DNA from: Nephrocerus scutellatus | Taxonomy: Eukaryota > Arthropoda > Insecta > Diptera > Pipunculidae | Length of the DNA: 64,000 nt | Direction of reading: 5' to 3' | Assembly: GCA_947095585.1 (NCBI GenBank) | Contig: OX352765.1 | Span: 78,661,976 to 78,725,975 of the forward strand | Shown here: positions 11,650 to 22,007 of the stretch, one piece after another | How the letters are laid out: every line of letters begins with the position of its first letter | Position numbering within the stretch: the stretch's first letter is position 1 | Program-made: the position numbers and the translations under genes | Notes under the pieces: model-generated | What the model saw: the letters and a program-made list of their open reading frames with translations, nothing else | The model's database searches: none | What the model was told of the DNA's origin: nothing

Positions 11650-12480
11650 GTCCCCTTTGTACTTTATAGGAGTAGGTAGCATATCTATCTTGGCGATGAA
11701 ATAAACGATTAAGATTCCAATCCGTAGACTTAGGATCGTATCTGGAAGAAGCATGTGTCAATCTTCCTGGAGGTCAAACATGTTGTGTTGGTGGTCAGAC
11801 AGAGAGGTTTCATCGGACACATGCCTGTTTTCGAGGATACAAGATATAAATGGACTGGGAAGCGTGAGGTCAAGTACCTCTTCGCGAATCGCATTTATGA
11901 ATGTGGGTTTCAAGCCTTTATTAAATATTTCTACATTACTACTAATGATATATTCTAAAAGGCACTCATCCCTTCATTTGATGTCACTTCTCCACCAGAC
12001 AACGTGATGTGCATTCGCGTCACAACCAATTAAATATTGTAGGTGGTTGTCCTTGCAGTACAGTATGAGCTTCACGACCTCAATGTGCGGAATGTTTTCG
12101 TCATCGCCGGGAAGTATGCCAAGGCACACACGATGTTCTTTGATCCCCTCTCGGTCGGAATCTCCTCTAGAAGTGCCACCAGGTCTTTCGTCATTCTGGA
12201 AATGGAAGAAAGTTAATGCTTTTGTTGACCGTCCTTGGCGCTGGTGCCTCGCTTTTAAAGATTGGCTTACTTGCCTTTGTCTATAAACCTTTGAATTGTC
12301 CGCTAATAACCCATAGTTCTTGGATGAGATTCTACAGCGAATCTTTTTGAGGTTAGCGGACGCGCCCTTAGCGTGATGCAGATTCGGTTGTAGCACCCTA
12401 GTGGTGCTTATAAATCCTCCTTTGAGAAATTTGCTTGCCGGAGTAATTGCGCTTTTTAGGGCCTTTTTCTTTTGCGGCAA
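11650..12480 (-). pseudogene. LINE-A ORF2 endonuclease domain remnant
   Basis: The 168-codon frame at 11974-12480 starts at the N-terminal part (LQPNLHHAKGASANL) and reaches YLIGCDANAHHVVW, the conserved GCDANAHH active-site strand of apurinic-type LINE endonucleases. The domain continues past a stop through LLEYIISSNVEIFNKG, FINAIREEVLDLTL and DETSLSDHQ (about 11975-11800). The last carries the SDH box, the catalytic Asp/His at the end of the domain. The enzyme nicks target DNA to prime reverse transcription. Stops and frame changes inactivate it. Confidence 0.8.
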
Positions 12481-12849
12481 GCAGTCCGCAGACCCAGTGG
12501 TCTATTATTAGCCGACTTAACTATCAAACGATTTTCGTGCCCAGTAACACCGTTTTTCGGAATGGAAGATCCGGCCATGTTGCCGGTCGTACGAGGAACA
12601 TTCGTACAAACTTTCCGATAGTAGACTTACCAAAAGTCTAACTATTGTTTTGCCATCTCTGTTGCCAGAAAAGCTTGTAGAAGCACGTCCAGTGGTCCTG
12701 CTGATCGAAGTAAATGGTCTAATGACTTTCTTCTTAGGGGAGGCACCGAAACCGCCTTGATCAACATGCCCAGCAGCGTTGTTGGTCGAACCGGAGGGTT
12801 GTGATGCCTGAGTGGAGGGTGTTACTCCGGAAGCTTCGTTCTTAACTGG

Positions 12850-13540
12850 CTAATCGGTGGTGTTTGAAGCGGAGGGGGCTTCCTCTTTAGTTGAAGTATC
12901 GCGGCCAGACGCTAAACTCTTGTCGGTGCTCTTGAGGGTTAGCTTAACATGACCAAAGCGGTATCCAATTTTACCTTTGTAGGTGTTAAGCCTACTCATG
13001 GAGGGGTCGTCTACAGCCAATATGAGGTGGAGGATGGAACCTCCTGCTTCATCTATATGACCTTCCACAAGTTAGCATGCAGTCCGGCATTCTGCGCCGC
13101 GATTGTAGGTAGAATCTTGTCCGTAGATACAGCACTGCATCTACTCTCCCTAGTGTCTAAACCGCCTTTTCTCAAGCGAATTCATTTTGATGAATCCACC
13201 CCTTTGTTTCTTTAACTGTAGTCCGTCTAATGGCTTTCCAATAGAAGAACTACCGGATTTCTTCGAGATGACGCTACAGACTTCGACAAGTGTGGATGCG
13301 TCACAATCAGAGGTTGTAGACTCCACATCCGACTCACTCGCAAGTTAAAGATGGGGCCTGTATGGCAACTTCGTCGGAACTTAGTGGAGACTTCGGCTGC
13401 TCAACAACACGCCGAGGTATTGGAAGCACATCAGCTTCTTGTGTTACAACGGGCTGTCCTACAACAGATTCCGAGGTTAATGCAGTTTGAGATGCATCGG
13501 TCTGAAAAATATTTTTGTTTGAATCAATTTTGATACCCAC
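12850..13540 (-). pseudogene. LINE-A ORF1 remnant
   Basis: Two frames in line on the minus strand. The upstream one (13334-13540) begins MGIKIDSNKN and is Ser/Pro/Gln-rich with no domain. The downstream one (12850-13068) carries GGSILHLILAVDDPSMSRL followed by IGYRFGHVKLTLK. This pattern resembles the C-terminal domain of insect LINE ORF1 proteins (DUF4780-like, from memory of the family). ORF1 proteins bind the element RNA. The frames are joined through stops, so no working protein is made. Its place immediately 5' of the endonuclease part supports the call. Confidence 0.55.
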
Positions 13541-13699
13541 GAGTATCCGGGCAAAAAGGTCACGCAGAGCACGTGGGAAGACTGGGGTTTAAACCGAAGG
13601 TCGCCAGGTATTCGAAGTTCGCTTACTAGTGACCAAGCTCCCTCTTAGCCATGCATCCATCGGCGTAATCTGTTCCACCTTGAATTAGGATAACCATCG

Positions 13700-13855
13700 A
13701 CGACTTTACATAATTTGGTAGCGTTGTTTAAGCGTGAGTCTATTCGGAGTGTACTGATAATAAATGTCAAAGAGTGAGTGCAGTATGACAGCTCGTTTGA
13801 CAGTTAACCCTTCAGTAAGTTCTATCTAAGCAAAAAAAGCATTCTTTAGAATAGA
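13700..13855 (-). mobile_element. M1 mariner 5' terminal fragment, copy b
   Basis: The minus-strand sequence begins at the right with the terminal motif around TCTAAGCAAAAAAAGCATTC. It carries the untranslated leader shared with the copies at 35.1 and 47.2 kb (AATAAATGTC, GTGCAGTATGACA, CAGTAAGTTCTATC in plus-strand terms). It then enters the first codons of the transposase (NRLTLKQR). It stops after about 155 bases. Confidence 0.85.
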
Positions 13856-13859
13856 ATAC

Positions 13860-15300
13860 AATTAAAATTAAAGGAGTTTGACCAACAATTAAGTCTGATC
13901 AGGGCGATACATTTGTATGCAGTCTTAAGAAATGTAACTCCCTATGTACGCTACGCTAATTGCTGCACATTAAAAGGAATTATCTCGTCTGGCGTTGATT
14001 GATGACTAAGTCTACGAGTATTCCGAACGGGTGCAAGGCTATTAGCCCCACTTTGCCCCGGCAGACAACCGACCATAATCCGCACTTAGAGAAACGACAA
14101 TAAGTAGGAACCTACATCCCGATGACAGCACAACGAAAAGGAACCTATCACATATATTGCAGTGCCATAAACATTCATCAGCATACAAATACACTCATAG
14201 ATAATCGCAAGCGATTCATTGAGGGGGAAAATTCGTAATTTTCTTTCTTATTCTCGCTTTCTTGAGTATCTTTGGTGTGCAACTTTATTTTCATTCAACT
14301 TTAGATACACTTGATACAACTGAAACTCAGTGCAGAATGTCAAGAGCATCATGAGCACCGACCGACAACCATCCGCACCGCGAGTTGGGTGTAAATTAAC
14401 AACAAGTCACAAAGCAGCAGAAGCTAATCTGTAGTCAGGCACTACCGTAGAAGCGGCGGCAACTGGTTACAGTCACTCTAGATTCGGTGCATGTCGCGTA
14501 AATCTGCGGATTCATAGTACAGTATCTGTATCTGCAGCACGACTGCAACCTTTAACGAGAGTATAAGTTCGTCGGTCCGTCCGTCTGGTTAGTCAGCCAA
14601 CAACAATACGACCAAGCGTGTGTGTGTGACATATAATTATGTAATTTAATTTGAAAGTGAAACCTCCAACTCATGCTTCTGCATTGCCTAGAAATTGCCT
14701 CCCGTCATCTGATGTCAGATTTGGTGTGTAGACCACATGGCCAACGATGTGACTGTGCAGCTCATGCTCGATTTCATAGTGATCCTTGCCATTCTATGTG
14801 CATCTATCTAATGACAAATCTCAACTTAAAACAAATAAAACAGGAAATTCGCTCGCTTCACCTTTCATGGGTATTGCTTCGGCAATTGGCCAAAATGATG
14901 CACATCTTCGTTCGAAAACGAATGTGGTAGAATTGCATTAGATCCAGAGTGAATGTATCTTGAAAAATGTATCGCATACATAACTACATAGCAAAGAAAA
15001 ATCAACAAAATTAGTCGTACAATGAAAATAATGAATGAAGGACAATTACAAATGCAGTACTGGAGCACCAGCTCGAACGACTGTTTCTATCAAAGAATGA
15101 GGTCTCGCAGGGTGATACTTGCACGAAATGTTAAATGATCTGAGTTGGAGAGCAGTTTACTGCTGCCGCTTAGTGTAAGGTGATTAGAAGAAGGTGCAAA
15201 ATCTGTGTTCGATTTACTTTTAAGTGTTTGCTACAAAATCGTTGGAATGACTTGTAATTATTTGCGTTTAACCCAGTTGAAGTCTGTGGTTGGTTGTTTT
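13860..15300. other. Unassigned non-coding stretch
   Basis: No gene, tandem array or recognised mobile element was seen. Short open frames on both strands at 14.67-15.07 kb overlap each other and lack any domain. Confidence 0.45.
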
Positions 15301-15309
15301 TTTTTTACT

Positions 15310-15610
15310 TTGCGCACCCTTATAATACTCGGCTATATGCTTGGCACAGCGTGGCCGTTAAGGAAAAGGAAGAGAAAAGAGGAGATGTCTATGCGCTTGT
15401 GCTTTGAGTGTGGAATGTGGATGTGGAAAGACAGAGCTTGGCAAAGCATTCCACAAACATCTTGTATGGACTGTACGTCCGAAGATGGGCTTGATGGTAA
15501 ACTGAAGAGAATTTGAAGCGCCATGTGTATTGCCGTTGAATTCAAGGAGAGGTGGCATGCAACTTGCTATTTCTCTTGAGCAGCGCTGGTGGAAGAAGCA
15601 ATAAAACAGT
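15310..15610 (-). mobile_element. LINE-C 3' end fragment
   Basis: The minus-strand frames at 15333-15558 contain LEFNGNTHGA, QFTIKPIFGRTV, CLWNALPSSVFP and AHRHL in overlapping frames. This is the C-terminus of a Jockey/CR1-like LINE polyprotein. The same end appears in better shape at 45.92-46.18 kb (SFFSRTTRMWNARPSSVFP). The piece is cut off 5' of this and has lost or gained bases relative to the other copy. A short run of AATAAAA lies just beyond on the plus strand. Confidence 0.8.
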
Positions 15611-15714
15611 TGATTGGCTTTTATTTTATTATCACTACAAAAACTGTTCTTGTCTTTCTCTTAGAAAATACTAGGGCTTCTTTATAAGTTTGTGGTTTAT
15701 TTTTTATTTTTGAT

Positions 15715-16370
15715 CATCATATTTGGTCCGGTCCTGAACTTCCTCAAAAAGTCTCTCCACTGGTCCCGATTTTGATCCGATGTCATTCAGTTTTGCTTAA
15801 CTCTGGGCGTCCTAGTCTACGCTAGAAGGATGTAGCGTAGGCTTGGCCGGCCCCGCTTTCGTCTTTCATAAATCTTACCGCAAAGGATTTTCCGATCAGG
15901 ATCCTCTTCGCTCATGCCAGCTAGGTGTCCTGCCCACCGGAGCCTACCGAGCTTAATTCTCTTCACGATGTCGACTTCGCGGTAACGCTCATAAATCTCA
16001 TCATTATAGAGTCTCCGGAATCGTCATTCCTCACATACGGGGCCAACGATTCTCAGTAAGACTTTTCTCTCAAACGCGGCTAAGAGGTCAGAATGCTTTT
16101 TGCTGAGCACCCAAGTCTCGGATCCATATGTAAGTAGTGGTATGACCATTGTCTTATATACCAGCAGCTAGGATGTTGTGGTTACATTCCTGAATTTGAA
16201 GAGTCTTGACATACTATAGTAGGCTTTGTTGTCTTTAAGCAACCGTGCGCGTATTTCGGATTCTGGACCAATGTTGGATCTCCTGGTCGCAGACGTAGCC
16301 ACCGTGTACTTTGTTTTGCTCTCGTTTATGTGCAGCATTTGATCCATCCGTTTACCACTTTTTGGCTCAC
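15715..16370 (-). mobile_element. LINE-B 3' half, RT thumb and C-terminus
   Basis: This segment parallels 51.11-51.72 kb over most of its length on the same strand. It encodes (broken) the end of a LINE polyprotein of the common insect type with a terminal RLRWAGH block. Recognisable plus-strand words are ggtgtcctgcccaccgga, cacgatgtcgacttcgcggt and cttatataccagcagct. It is the 3' part of an element whose 5' part lies at 16.84-17.40 kb. The two are separated by a LINE-A piece. Confidence 0.8.
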
Positions 16371-16394
16371 GGATGTAACTGGTATTAAGTTCCA

Positions 16395-16800
16395 GATCTG
16401 AATTCCTTCTTGGTGCTCATTTTGACTTCAAAGTTTTTCTTGAATTCAAGCTTTTGCACCATGTTTTCACAAGCTATGCTGGATAACGGAATCGGTTTGG
16501 TTAGTGATTCCACAAATGCCCTTGCCATAACGTCCGTTAAGCAGCCTACTTTGCTCAAACGTAATTTGATTTCCTCAGACCACTATATGTAGTGGGAGTA
16601 GCCCAAGAATAAAATTACCTCCATACCCGCCGTGGGGCAGGTTCTCATGGCCCCTGTAATTCTTACAATTACAATTCCTGTCTCATGGTGCTTAGCTTGG
16701 TTTTATTTGCCCATGCCATTGCTCCATAAGTAATCATTGGAATAACTATCATGGTGTACATCCAGTGTATTTTATCCTGCCACCCTTCTGCACACCATAT
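16395..16800 (-). mobile_element. LINE-A fragment between LINE-B halves
   Basis: In minus sense this matches the plus-strand LINE-A piece at 31.92-32.35 kb. It includes the RT-to-RNase H connection (about 16410-16670) and an RT thumb segment reading roughly YTMIVIPMITYGAMAWANKT (about 16700-16770). It interrupts LINE-B, so it either inserted there or was brought in by rearrangement. The plus-strand 60-codon frame here is an antisense shadow. Confidence 0.75.
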
Positions 16801-16834
16801 GTGCTCTTTTTGATCTATTCAGTACTGCCTGTTG

Positions 16835-17395
16835 GTGTTTATTCCATAGCAGCTTATGAGGCTTATGTTTTTAATTCTGCACTAGAATTTTAATTTTGCT
16901 GGCTAGAAACCCCATCCCGAGCACATGAAGTCTTGCATGACAGCTGTAATATATGTCATATTCTGATTTTTTAAGACACCATTCCCCGTCCACCGCATCC
17001 CCTGGCTATGCTATGTCAGCATTATATTTGGGCAGGGTATCGGGCAGCTGCTGTGCACCTCGAGCAGTGAGCGTACGTTCCATGAGAAAATTCTTAAATC
17101 GTTTAGTCGTTTTCGTTGCCTGCTGGGTGCTGTCGTTTATCAGTGTATCATCCGAGGCTGATTTGAGGTTCCGTAATACAGTTTTTTATGGGCGAGGTTA
17201 TTGGCCTCGCGCCAGTCTTACTTTCAATTGACTGGACCAATCATTCAGCTTTTCCTATACTGGAGGAAAATTACCGGCGGCCACCACGTGAAGGCTTGAT
17301 CGCACTTCCACCAGTCAGAGATAGTTACGGCCACCTTCAGTTCTGATGTATTCTGTGTTATTCCATTTGTTCTGCTGATGGCACCGTTTCAATAA
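16835..17395 (-). mobile_element. LINE-B 5' part, leader and endonuclease start
   Basis: This matches 53.30-53.83 kb closely. On the minus strand the leader contains a run reading NYLRLVEVRS and VVAAGNFPP. It is followed by the start of the endonuclease (WNVRSLxxxxA, then a segment on CHARLHVLGMGFLAS). The strand and order fit the 3' half at 15.7-16.4 kb, so both are one element split by LINE-A. Confidence 0.75.
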
Positions 17396-17399
17396 TCGT

Positions 17400-19060
17400 A
17401 TATATGTTTCTTAATCAAGATGTTTTTGCTTTTCTTGTGTTTTTCCTGGTATTTGGTTTAAAGTGAATATCTGGACCCCGAACGTATATAAAATTTTAAT
17501 ACAATGTCATGATAAGTCAATGAAATAACTCCTTAAATATTGAGTATTAAGAGATCCAACGCAAGATACATTTACCATAAAGCCAGACATAATTTTTTAC
17601 TGAAAACAGTATTGGGCCAACAATGGAGTCATGCGGTATTTACTTATTTTAAAGAGTAAAGGTTGTTCTTTACTTTAGAACAACAGTCTACCAAGAAACA
17701 AGTGTTAATTCCAGTAAGTAATAAGATATTTTCTTCCCTCTGTCAAATTTTCACTCTTTGGCGGTTTTTCTTGACGGTGTTATCCTACAATCTATACTCT
17801 GACAAGTCTGTTAAATCCACTGATTACCTTGTTTTTTTGCAATTTGTGAAATTTTCTGGTTTTACGGAAACCTATTTCGATTGAGGTTCTATAACCTAAC
17901 CAAGGTTTTTTGTTGCTGTTTTTTTTTTTTTTTACTTCTTCAGTACAATGACTCATCTCATAAACTAAACATATTTCATTCCATGTTGTTGATAAAACCC
18001 TCATATTTTGTCTCGCACATCCGCTTGCAACAACAAGAAAAACCATTCAACGTGATTCACATATTGTGTAGGTTCATTCATCTTTTTATGAAAATCTTCA
18101 TGTCCAGAAGATTTCCTAATTTACATGTTCACATGTCAGAAACCATCATCGTTTGTCAAAAAAAAAAACAAAAAAAACGAGCATAATCATTGTACCGAAC
18201 AAGGGCCTCAACAACAACCACAACAGAAGAAAAGAAAGCGAATTGAAATTCCTTTTGATGCGGTTCAAGAGCGGCGACCGCGAACGATTGGACGGATGGA
18301 TGGACAGAGACAACAAAAAGATCGCACTTTGGAACATGACAAAAACTTGTAACTTTGAATCTCGATTTCATGTAAGTCGACCTACGCAATTCCATGTTCA
18401 AGTGCCATGTATCAAATTATTGTAGTCCACGATGTCTATGATAGAAGTCTGCCTGCCCTGCCCGGGCCCCGCAAGCTTGCTACAATAATTCATGGGACGC
18501 TGATTTGCGTATGCGATACACTTGTGTCGTCGTTGTTGCTTTATAGGTTCACGGATATGTTGCGTCGTCGTCGATAATCGCACAGGTTGTTAAATTGTTT
18601 CTGCCACCACATCACATCACATCCTAATGGCTAATTATGAACTGATTTACTCTGATTGACTAATTGACAGATTGCGTCTGCGTAACATGTGATATGATAC
18701 GAGCGGTTGGTTGGCTTTTCGCTCAACTGGAACGGACGCACGAGCAGCACAACACCCGTCTGAAAGTAGAGCCATAATTTTGTCATAGTTTGACCCCCCC
18801 CCCGACACATGATCGGTGATCGCTGGTTGCATTTTATAACGAAACAATTTCGTTGATATCAAAAATAGACGAGGAACGAGTAGGTACATGGTTGCCAACG
18901 AGCCAGCAAGAACGATCGCCCGGGGGTCTAAGCATAACACAGCCACACAACCAAAACTGGACATTGGAGTTGGCTCCGCAACATAACCTATAGTTAACGC
19001 AATTATGTGCTCGTGGATGTTGTTTAAGAGGAGGAGAGGAGCTTTTTGTTGTTGTGGTTG
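17400..19060. other. Unassigned non-coding stretch
   Basis: AT-rich sequence with poly-T and poly-A runs (17.92 and 18.16 kb). No family or domain was recognised. Overlapping frames near 18.1-18.4 kb on both strands are low-complexity. The right end may include the promoter of the candidate exon at 19.1 kb. Confidence 0.45.
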
Positions 19061-19061
19061 T

Positions 19062-19069
19062 TATCGATA
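19062..19069. promoter_or_regulatory. DRE-like motif TATCGATA upstream of candidate exon
   Basis: The palindromic octamer TATCGATA lies 46 bases before the ATG at 19115. In Drosophila it is the DNA replication-related element bound by DREF, common in core promoters of housekeeping genes. That it acts so here is inference from position. An eight-base match can occur by chance in 64 kb. Confidence 0.35.
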
Positions 19070-19114
19070 TATATAGTTTTGACTCTAAGCCAATTTTCAG
19101 CGCTCGAAAAAAGA

Positions 19115-19179
19115 ATGGATACAACAGTTAACAGTGAACCGGCAGTGGATATTGATCTCTTCCGTGAGACGACCCTCAG
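19115..19179 (+). CDS. Candidate first coding exon, MTFP1-like N-terminus
   Basis: An ATG in a fair fly start context (aaaagaATGG) opens 21 codons plus two bases, ending at CTCAG followed by GTATTT, a usable splice donor. The peptide contains DIDLFRETTLR. The mitochondrial fission process protein 1 family (MTFP1/MTP18, an inner mitochondrial membrane protein) begins with a D-L-Y/F-R-D/E-T-x-V/L-R-Y block near its N-terminus. The match covers this block only, and the Tyr would come from exon 2. The DRE-like motif 46 bases upstream fits a housekeeping promoter. I did not find the following block (LGYANEVG) downstream, so any second exon would lie beyond a long intron or outside the window. The match is short; chance is possible. 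Confidence 0.3.
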
Positions 19180-19439
19180 GTATTTTAATAAAACAACAAC
19201 ACCGCAACAAATAACAACTTGCACGTCACACGCATTGTCGTGGTGGGCGATGTCGGTGATTATGGAACTGGCTTTCGATTTTGGCCTGAGCGACGAAGGC
19301 GCCCCGGCAGATGGTGCGGTGGTCCAATGTGATATAAATTGGATATTGACAACATAATTGCGGCGCTGTGTTGTACCTGTTGTGTTGAACAAACATCAAA
19401 TTGGAGGAGTTGAAAACAGGAAAACTATTGTTGAAATCT

Positions 19440-20900
19440 GAAAAGAAACTGTGTAGGAACTTAAGGAAGAGATAGACAGACTGGCTGGTACTCTCTGCAT
19501 GGTATTGCTGTTGGCACACCTTTCAAACGTACTAGTACTCCAAGATATAAAATTTTTGGTGAATGTGACTATGTGTTCATTCCAAGGAAGCGTGTCGTTA
19601 ACGAACTTACCGAACATTGTGAGTTTTCCATTTCCTCGGTGCAAGTGATAATGGCTACGGGGTTACGTTTCGCTTTGACGATACAAGTAATCATTTGGTT
19701 TTGGAATTGTGAAATTCTACTCTGTTATGTCTGCCATGTTCTCTTCATTTTAGTATGTTCGAGGTCAGAATTAAAGGTTCCTCAAACTTATAAGAGTGCT
19801 GTGATCAGCGAAAGAATGAATTGGACTAGAAGAAGCCGACAACAGATTATTAATGAAGATAGCAAAGAGTGTAGTGAACAAAACAGAGCCCTGTGGAATG
19901 CCATCACTTAAAGGTAGATAGCAAAGAGTGTAGTGAAGAAAACAGAGCCTTGTGGAATGCCAGCATTTGTGCGGTGAATTTCCAACTTGAAACCGTCCAA
20001 GACAGCTTGGATTGAGTGGTCTCAATGGTAGATAGCGAAGAGTGTAGGGAACAAAACAGTGCCCTGTGGAATGCCAACATTTAAAGGTAGATAGCAAAGA
20101 GTGTAGGGAACAAAACCGAGCCCTGTGGAACGCCAGCATTTATGCTGTGAATTTCCAACTTGAAATCGTTCAAAACAACTTGGATTGAGTGGTCTCAAAG
20201 GTAGATAGCAAAGAGTGTAGTGAAGAAAACAGAGCCTTGTGGAATGCCAGCATTTGTGCGGTGAATTTCCAACTTGAAACCGTCCAAGACAGCTTGGATT
20301 GAGTGGTCTCAATGGTAGATAGCGAAGAGTGTAGGGAACAAAACAGTGCCCTGTGGAATGCCAACATTTAAAGGTAGATAGCAAAGAGTGTAGGGAACAA
20401 AACCGAGCCCTGTGGAACGCCAGCATTTATGCTGTGAATTTCCAACTTGAAACCGTTCAAAATAACTTGGATTGGAGTGGTCTCAAAGGTAGATAGCAAA
20501 GAGTGTGGGGAACAAAACAGAGCCCTGTGGAATGCCGTGAAACCGTCCAAATCAACTTGGAGTGTTTTTAAGGGTAGTTTCTAATCCAACAAAGGAGTTT
20601 TCCAACGACTCGATAAACATGCATTTTCTTTAAAAGAACTTGATGTCAAAGTCTGTGAAATTCCTCGGAAATATCGAGTGCAACAACTTTGCTTTCACCA
20701 AATTAGTGAATAGATTGGTTCCACTGTTCGGTGAAATATACCATCAAATCACCAGAAGAACGTTGGCCACGTTAACCGTACTGCCGGTTACTTAGGATTG
20801 CGTTGGTTTAAAGATAATTCATGAGACGGCAATTGATCAGCGTTTGCATGATCCTATAAAGAACTTATGGGTCATTACGAATAAGGGGACGATGGCTCGC
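19440..20900 (-). mobile_element. LINE-C copy with tandemly amplified RT segment
   Basis: A minus-strand Jockey/CR1-like LINE fragment. From 5' to 3' it holds the RT fingers/palm start (SKVVALDIS, about 20680-20720), then a segment ending GLETT, and then an amplified block carrying the IHSINAGVPQGSVLFPTLF motif (20560-19913). The palm with FADHSTLISL follows (about 19790-19840; FADD has become FADH), then a thumb with DTLPWNEHIVTF (about 19560-19620). The same family is intact over the palm at 46.5-47.05 kb. The FADH change and the amplification both rule out activity. Confidence 0.88.
19913..20560. repeat. Higher-order tandem array inside LINE-C RT (114/59-bp units)
   Basis: The word ggtagatagc recurs at 19913, 20027, 20086, 20200, 20314, 20373 and 20488, so spacings run 114, 59, 114, 114, 59, 115. 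The 287-base block 19913-20199 is therefore repeated almost exactly at 20200-20487. The 59-base unit is a truncated 114-base unit, lacking the part between the gaatgcca and gtctcaa words. Each long unit encodes one copy of the RT GVPQGSV segment. Two long antisense frames of the same sequence (starting 20139 and 20426) are repeat artefacts. Confidence 0.92.
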
Positions 20901-21460
20901 ACACACGCACAAACGTGGAGCTATCTGCAAAATGTGCAGCAAGCAGATGGAGCTGATAGCTGGAATGTCATTATAAATGAGTGTTAGAAGTGACTATTAG
21001 GCTGTATTTTTAATGTCATATAAAGGACAATCTACTGGTTTGTGTTTAAATTATGGCAACTTTATTTTGAAGGATTTTGGAAAAGAAATATGGGTCGTGA
21101 AAGTGCGCCAAGCGGAACCGCTGTGGTGAATTTGGTAAAGAAAGTTCGTGAGAAAAGCATGCTATTGGATAATAGAAGTGGTCCTTGAGCTCGGACCTCA
21201 CGCCCGAGAATAATCAGCCGCGCGGAGATGCGATTTGAGGACTTTTTTCTATAGGGTGCCGTTAAGGATAGATGTTATGAGGATAATCCAGAGACAATTT
21301 CAACTTGAAAACATTACTTACTTACTTACTGTACGGCCAGAAGAGAGGACATGAACGGAATTGTTTTTCATTCTTAAATCTGAGACTCCAACCTTCACAA
21401 TAAAAAAAAAAAGTTCCAAAAAATTATTGGTGTATACTCATTTTATAACGAAACAAACTT
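20900..21460. other. Unassigned stretch
   Basis: No gene or family recognised. A short CTTA run occurs near 21324-21335. Confidence 0.4.
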
Positions 21461-21464
21461 TTAA

Positions 21465-21597
21465 AATTTAAATTCTCTATATTAACTAACTAACTGGCTG
21501 ACTGTCTGAGTAGCTGACTGGCTCAGTGGCTGACTGGCTGATTGGCTGACTGGCCAAATCTTGTGATCAATTTTTAACCCACTCCTTAAAGTGTTTT
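21465..21597 (+). mobile_element. T1 terminal fragment with CTGACTGG repeat
   Basis: It begins with the same AAATTCTCTATATTAAC terminus as the T1 element at 22008 and contains a diverged run of ctgactgg/ctgattgg octamers (21493-21556). It then shares aatcttgtgatcaatttttaaccca with the T1 5' module. The 120-bp array is absent, so this is a truncated copy. Confidence 0.75.
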
Positions 21598-22007
21598 ATC
21601 GTGCGAGTTAGAAGCTTGAGCTGCAATTTAACGAGCACGATGAGCACTTTTCTGCGAGTAATGTACGCTATACTCTGAGAATGTGTGTTCGCTGTGACTG
21701 CAGTAAATATCAAAATTGTTTTATATGTTAATACACTAGAGTGCATAAAGGCTACTTTCGAAGCTAGTTTTCGTTTATGGGCGTGTGAAAAATCTTTATC
21801 CATACCACCATACAGCTGTGAAAAACGGCTTCCCGATTATTTGGTGGAGTGGAGATTGGATGACAACGAGCTTATTAGCTAAATTCTTTGGACAGACGAA
21901 TCTTTTTAGTGAACTTTGGAGCTTAAAGCGAAAAAACCCTTTTTTAAAAATTTTACCTGCTGCAGGGTTTCCCAAGTATCATTTCCGGAAACTTGTTGGT
22001 GATTTTT

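Larger units (their letters stand above)
9905..13640 (-). mobile_element. LINE-A, 3.7-kb decayed RNase H-bearing non-LTR retrotransposon
   Basis: The minus strand holds the parts of a two-ORF non-LTR element of the I/LOA-like group, in the expected order: ORF1 (13.54-12.85 kb), endonuclease (12.48-11.65 kb), RT fingers (11.2-10.75 kb), RNase H (10.69-10.42 kb) and the Cys-type C-terminus (10.36-9.93 kb). Many stops and frameshifts break it. The RT palm with the catalytic F/YADD box is missing between the GCPQG motif at about 10780 and the RNase H start near 10690. Related pieces occur at 16.4, 31.7, 42, 47.4 and 57.2 kb. The clade name is inferred from domain order and the presence of RNase H. 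Confidence 0.88.

Noticed and set aside
20022..20426. 134-codon Cys/His-rich frame on the minus strand
   Set aside because: It is an off-frame reading of the LINE-C RT array. The same text recurs 287 bases away as part of another frame.
21600..22005. Frames at 21.57-22.0 kb as a gene between two T1 ends
   Set aside because: Frames overlap on both strands, are under 80 codons and show no motif. They may be the decayed interior of the truncated T1 copy, but this cannot be shown.
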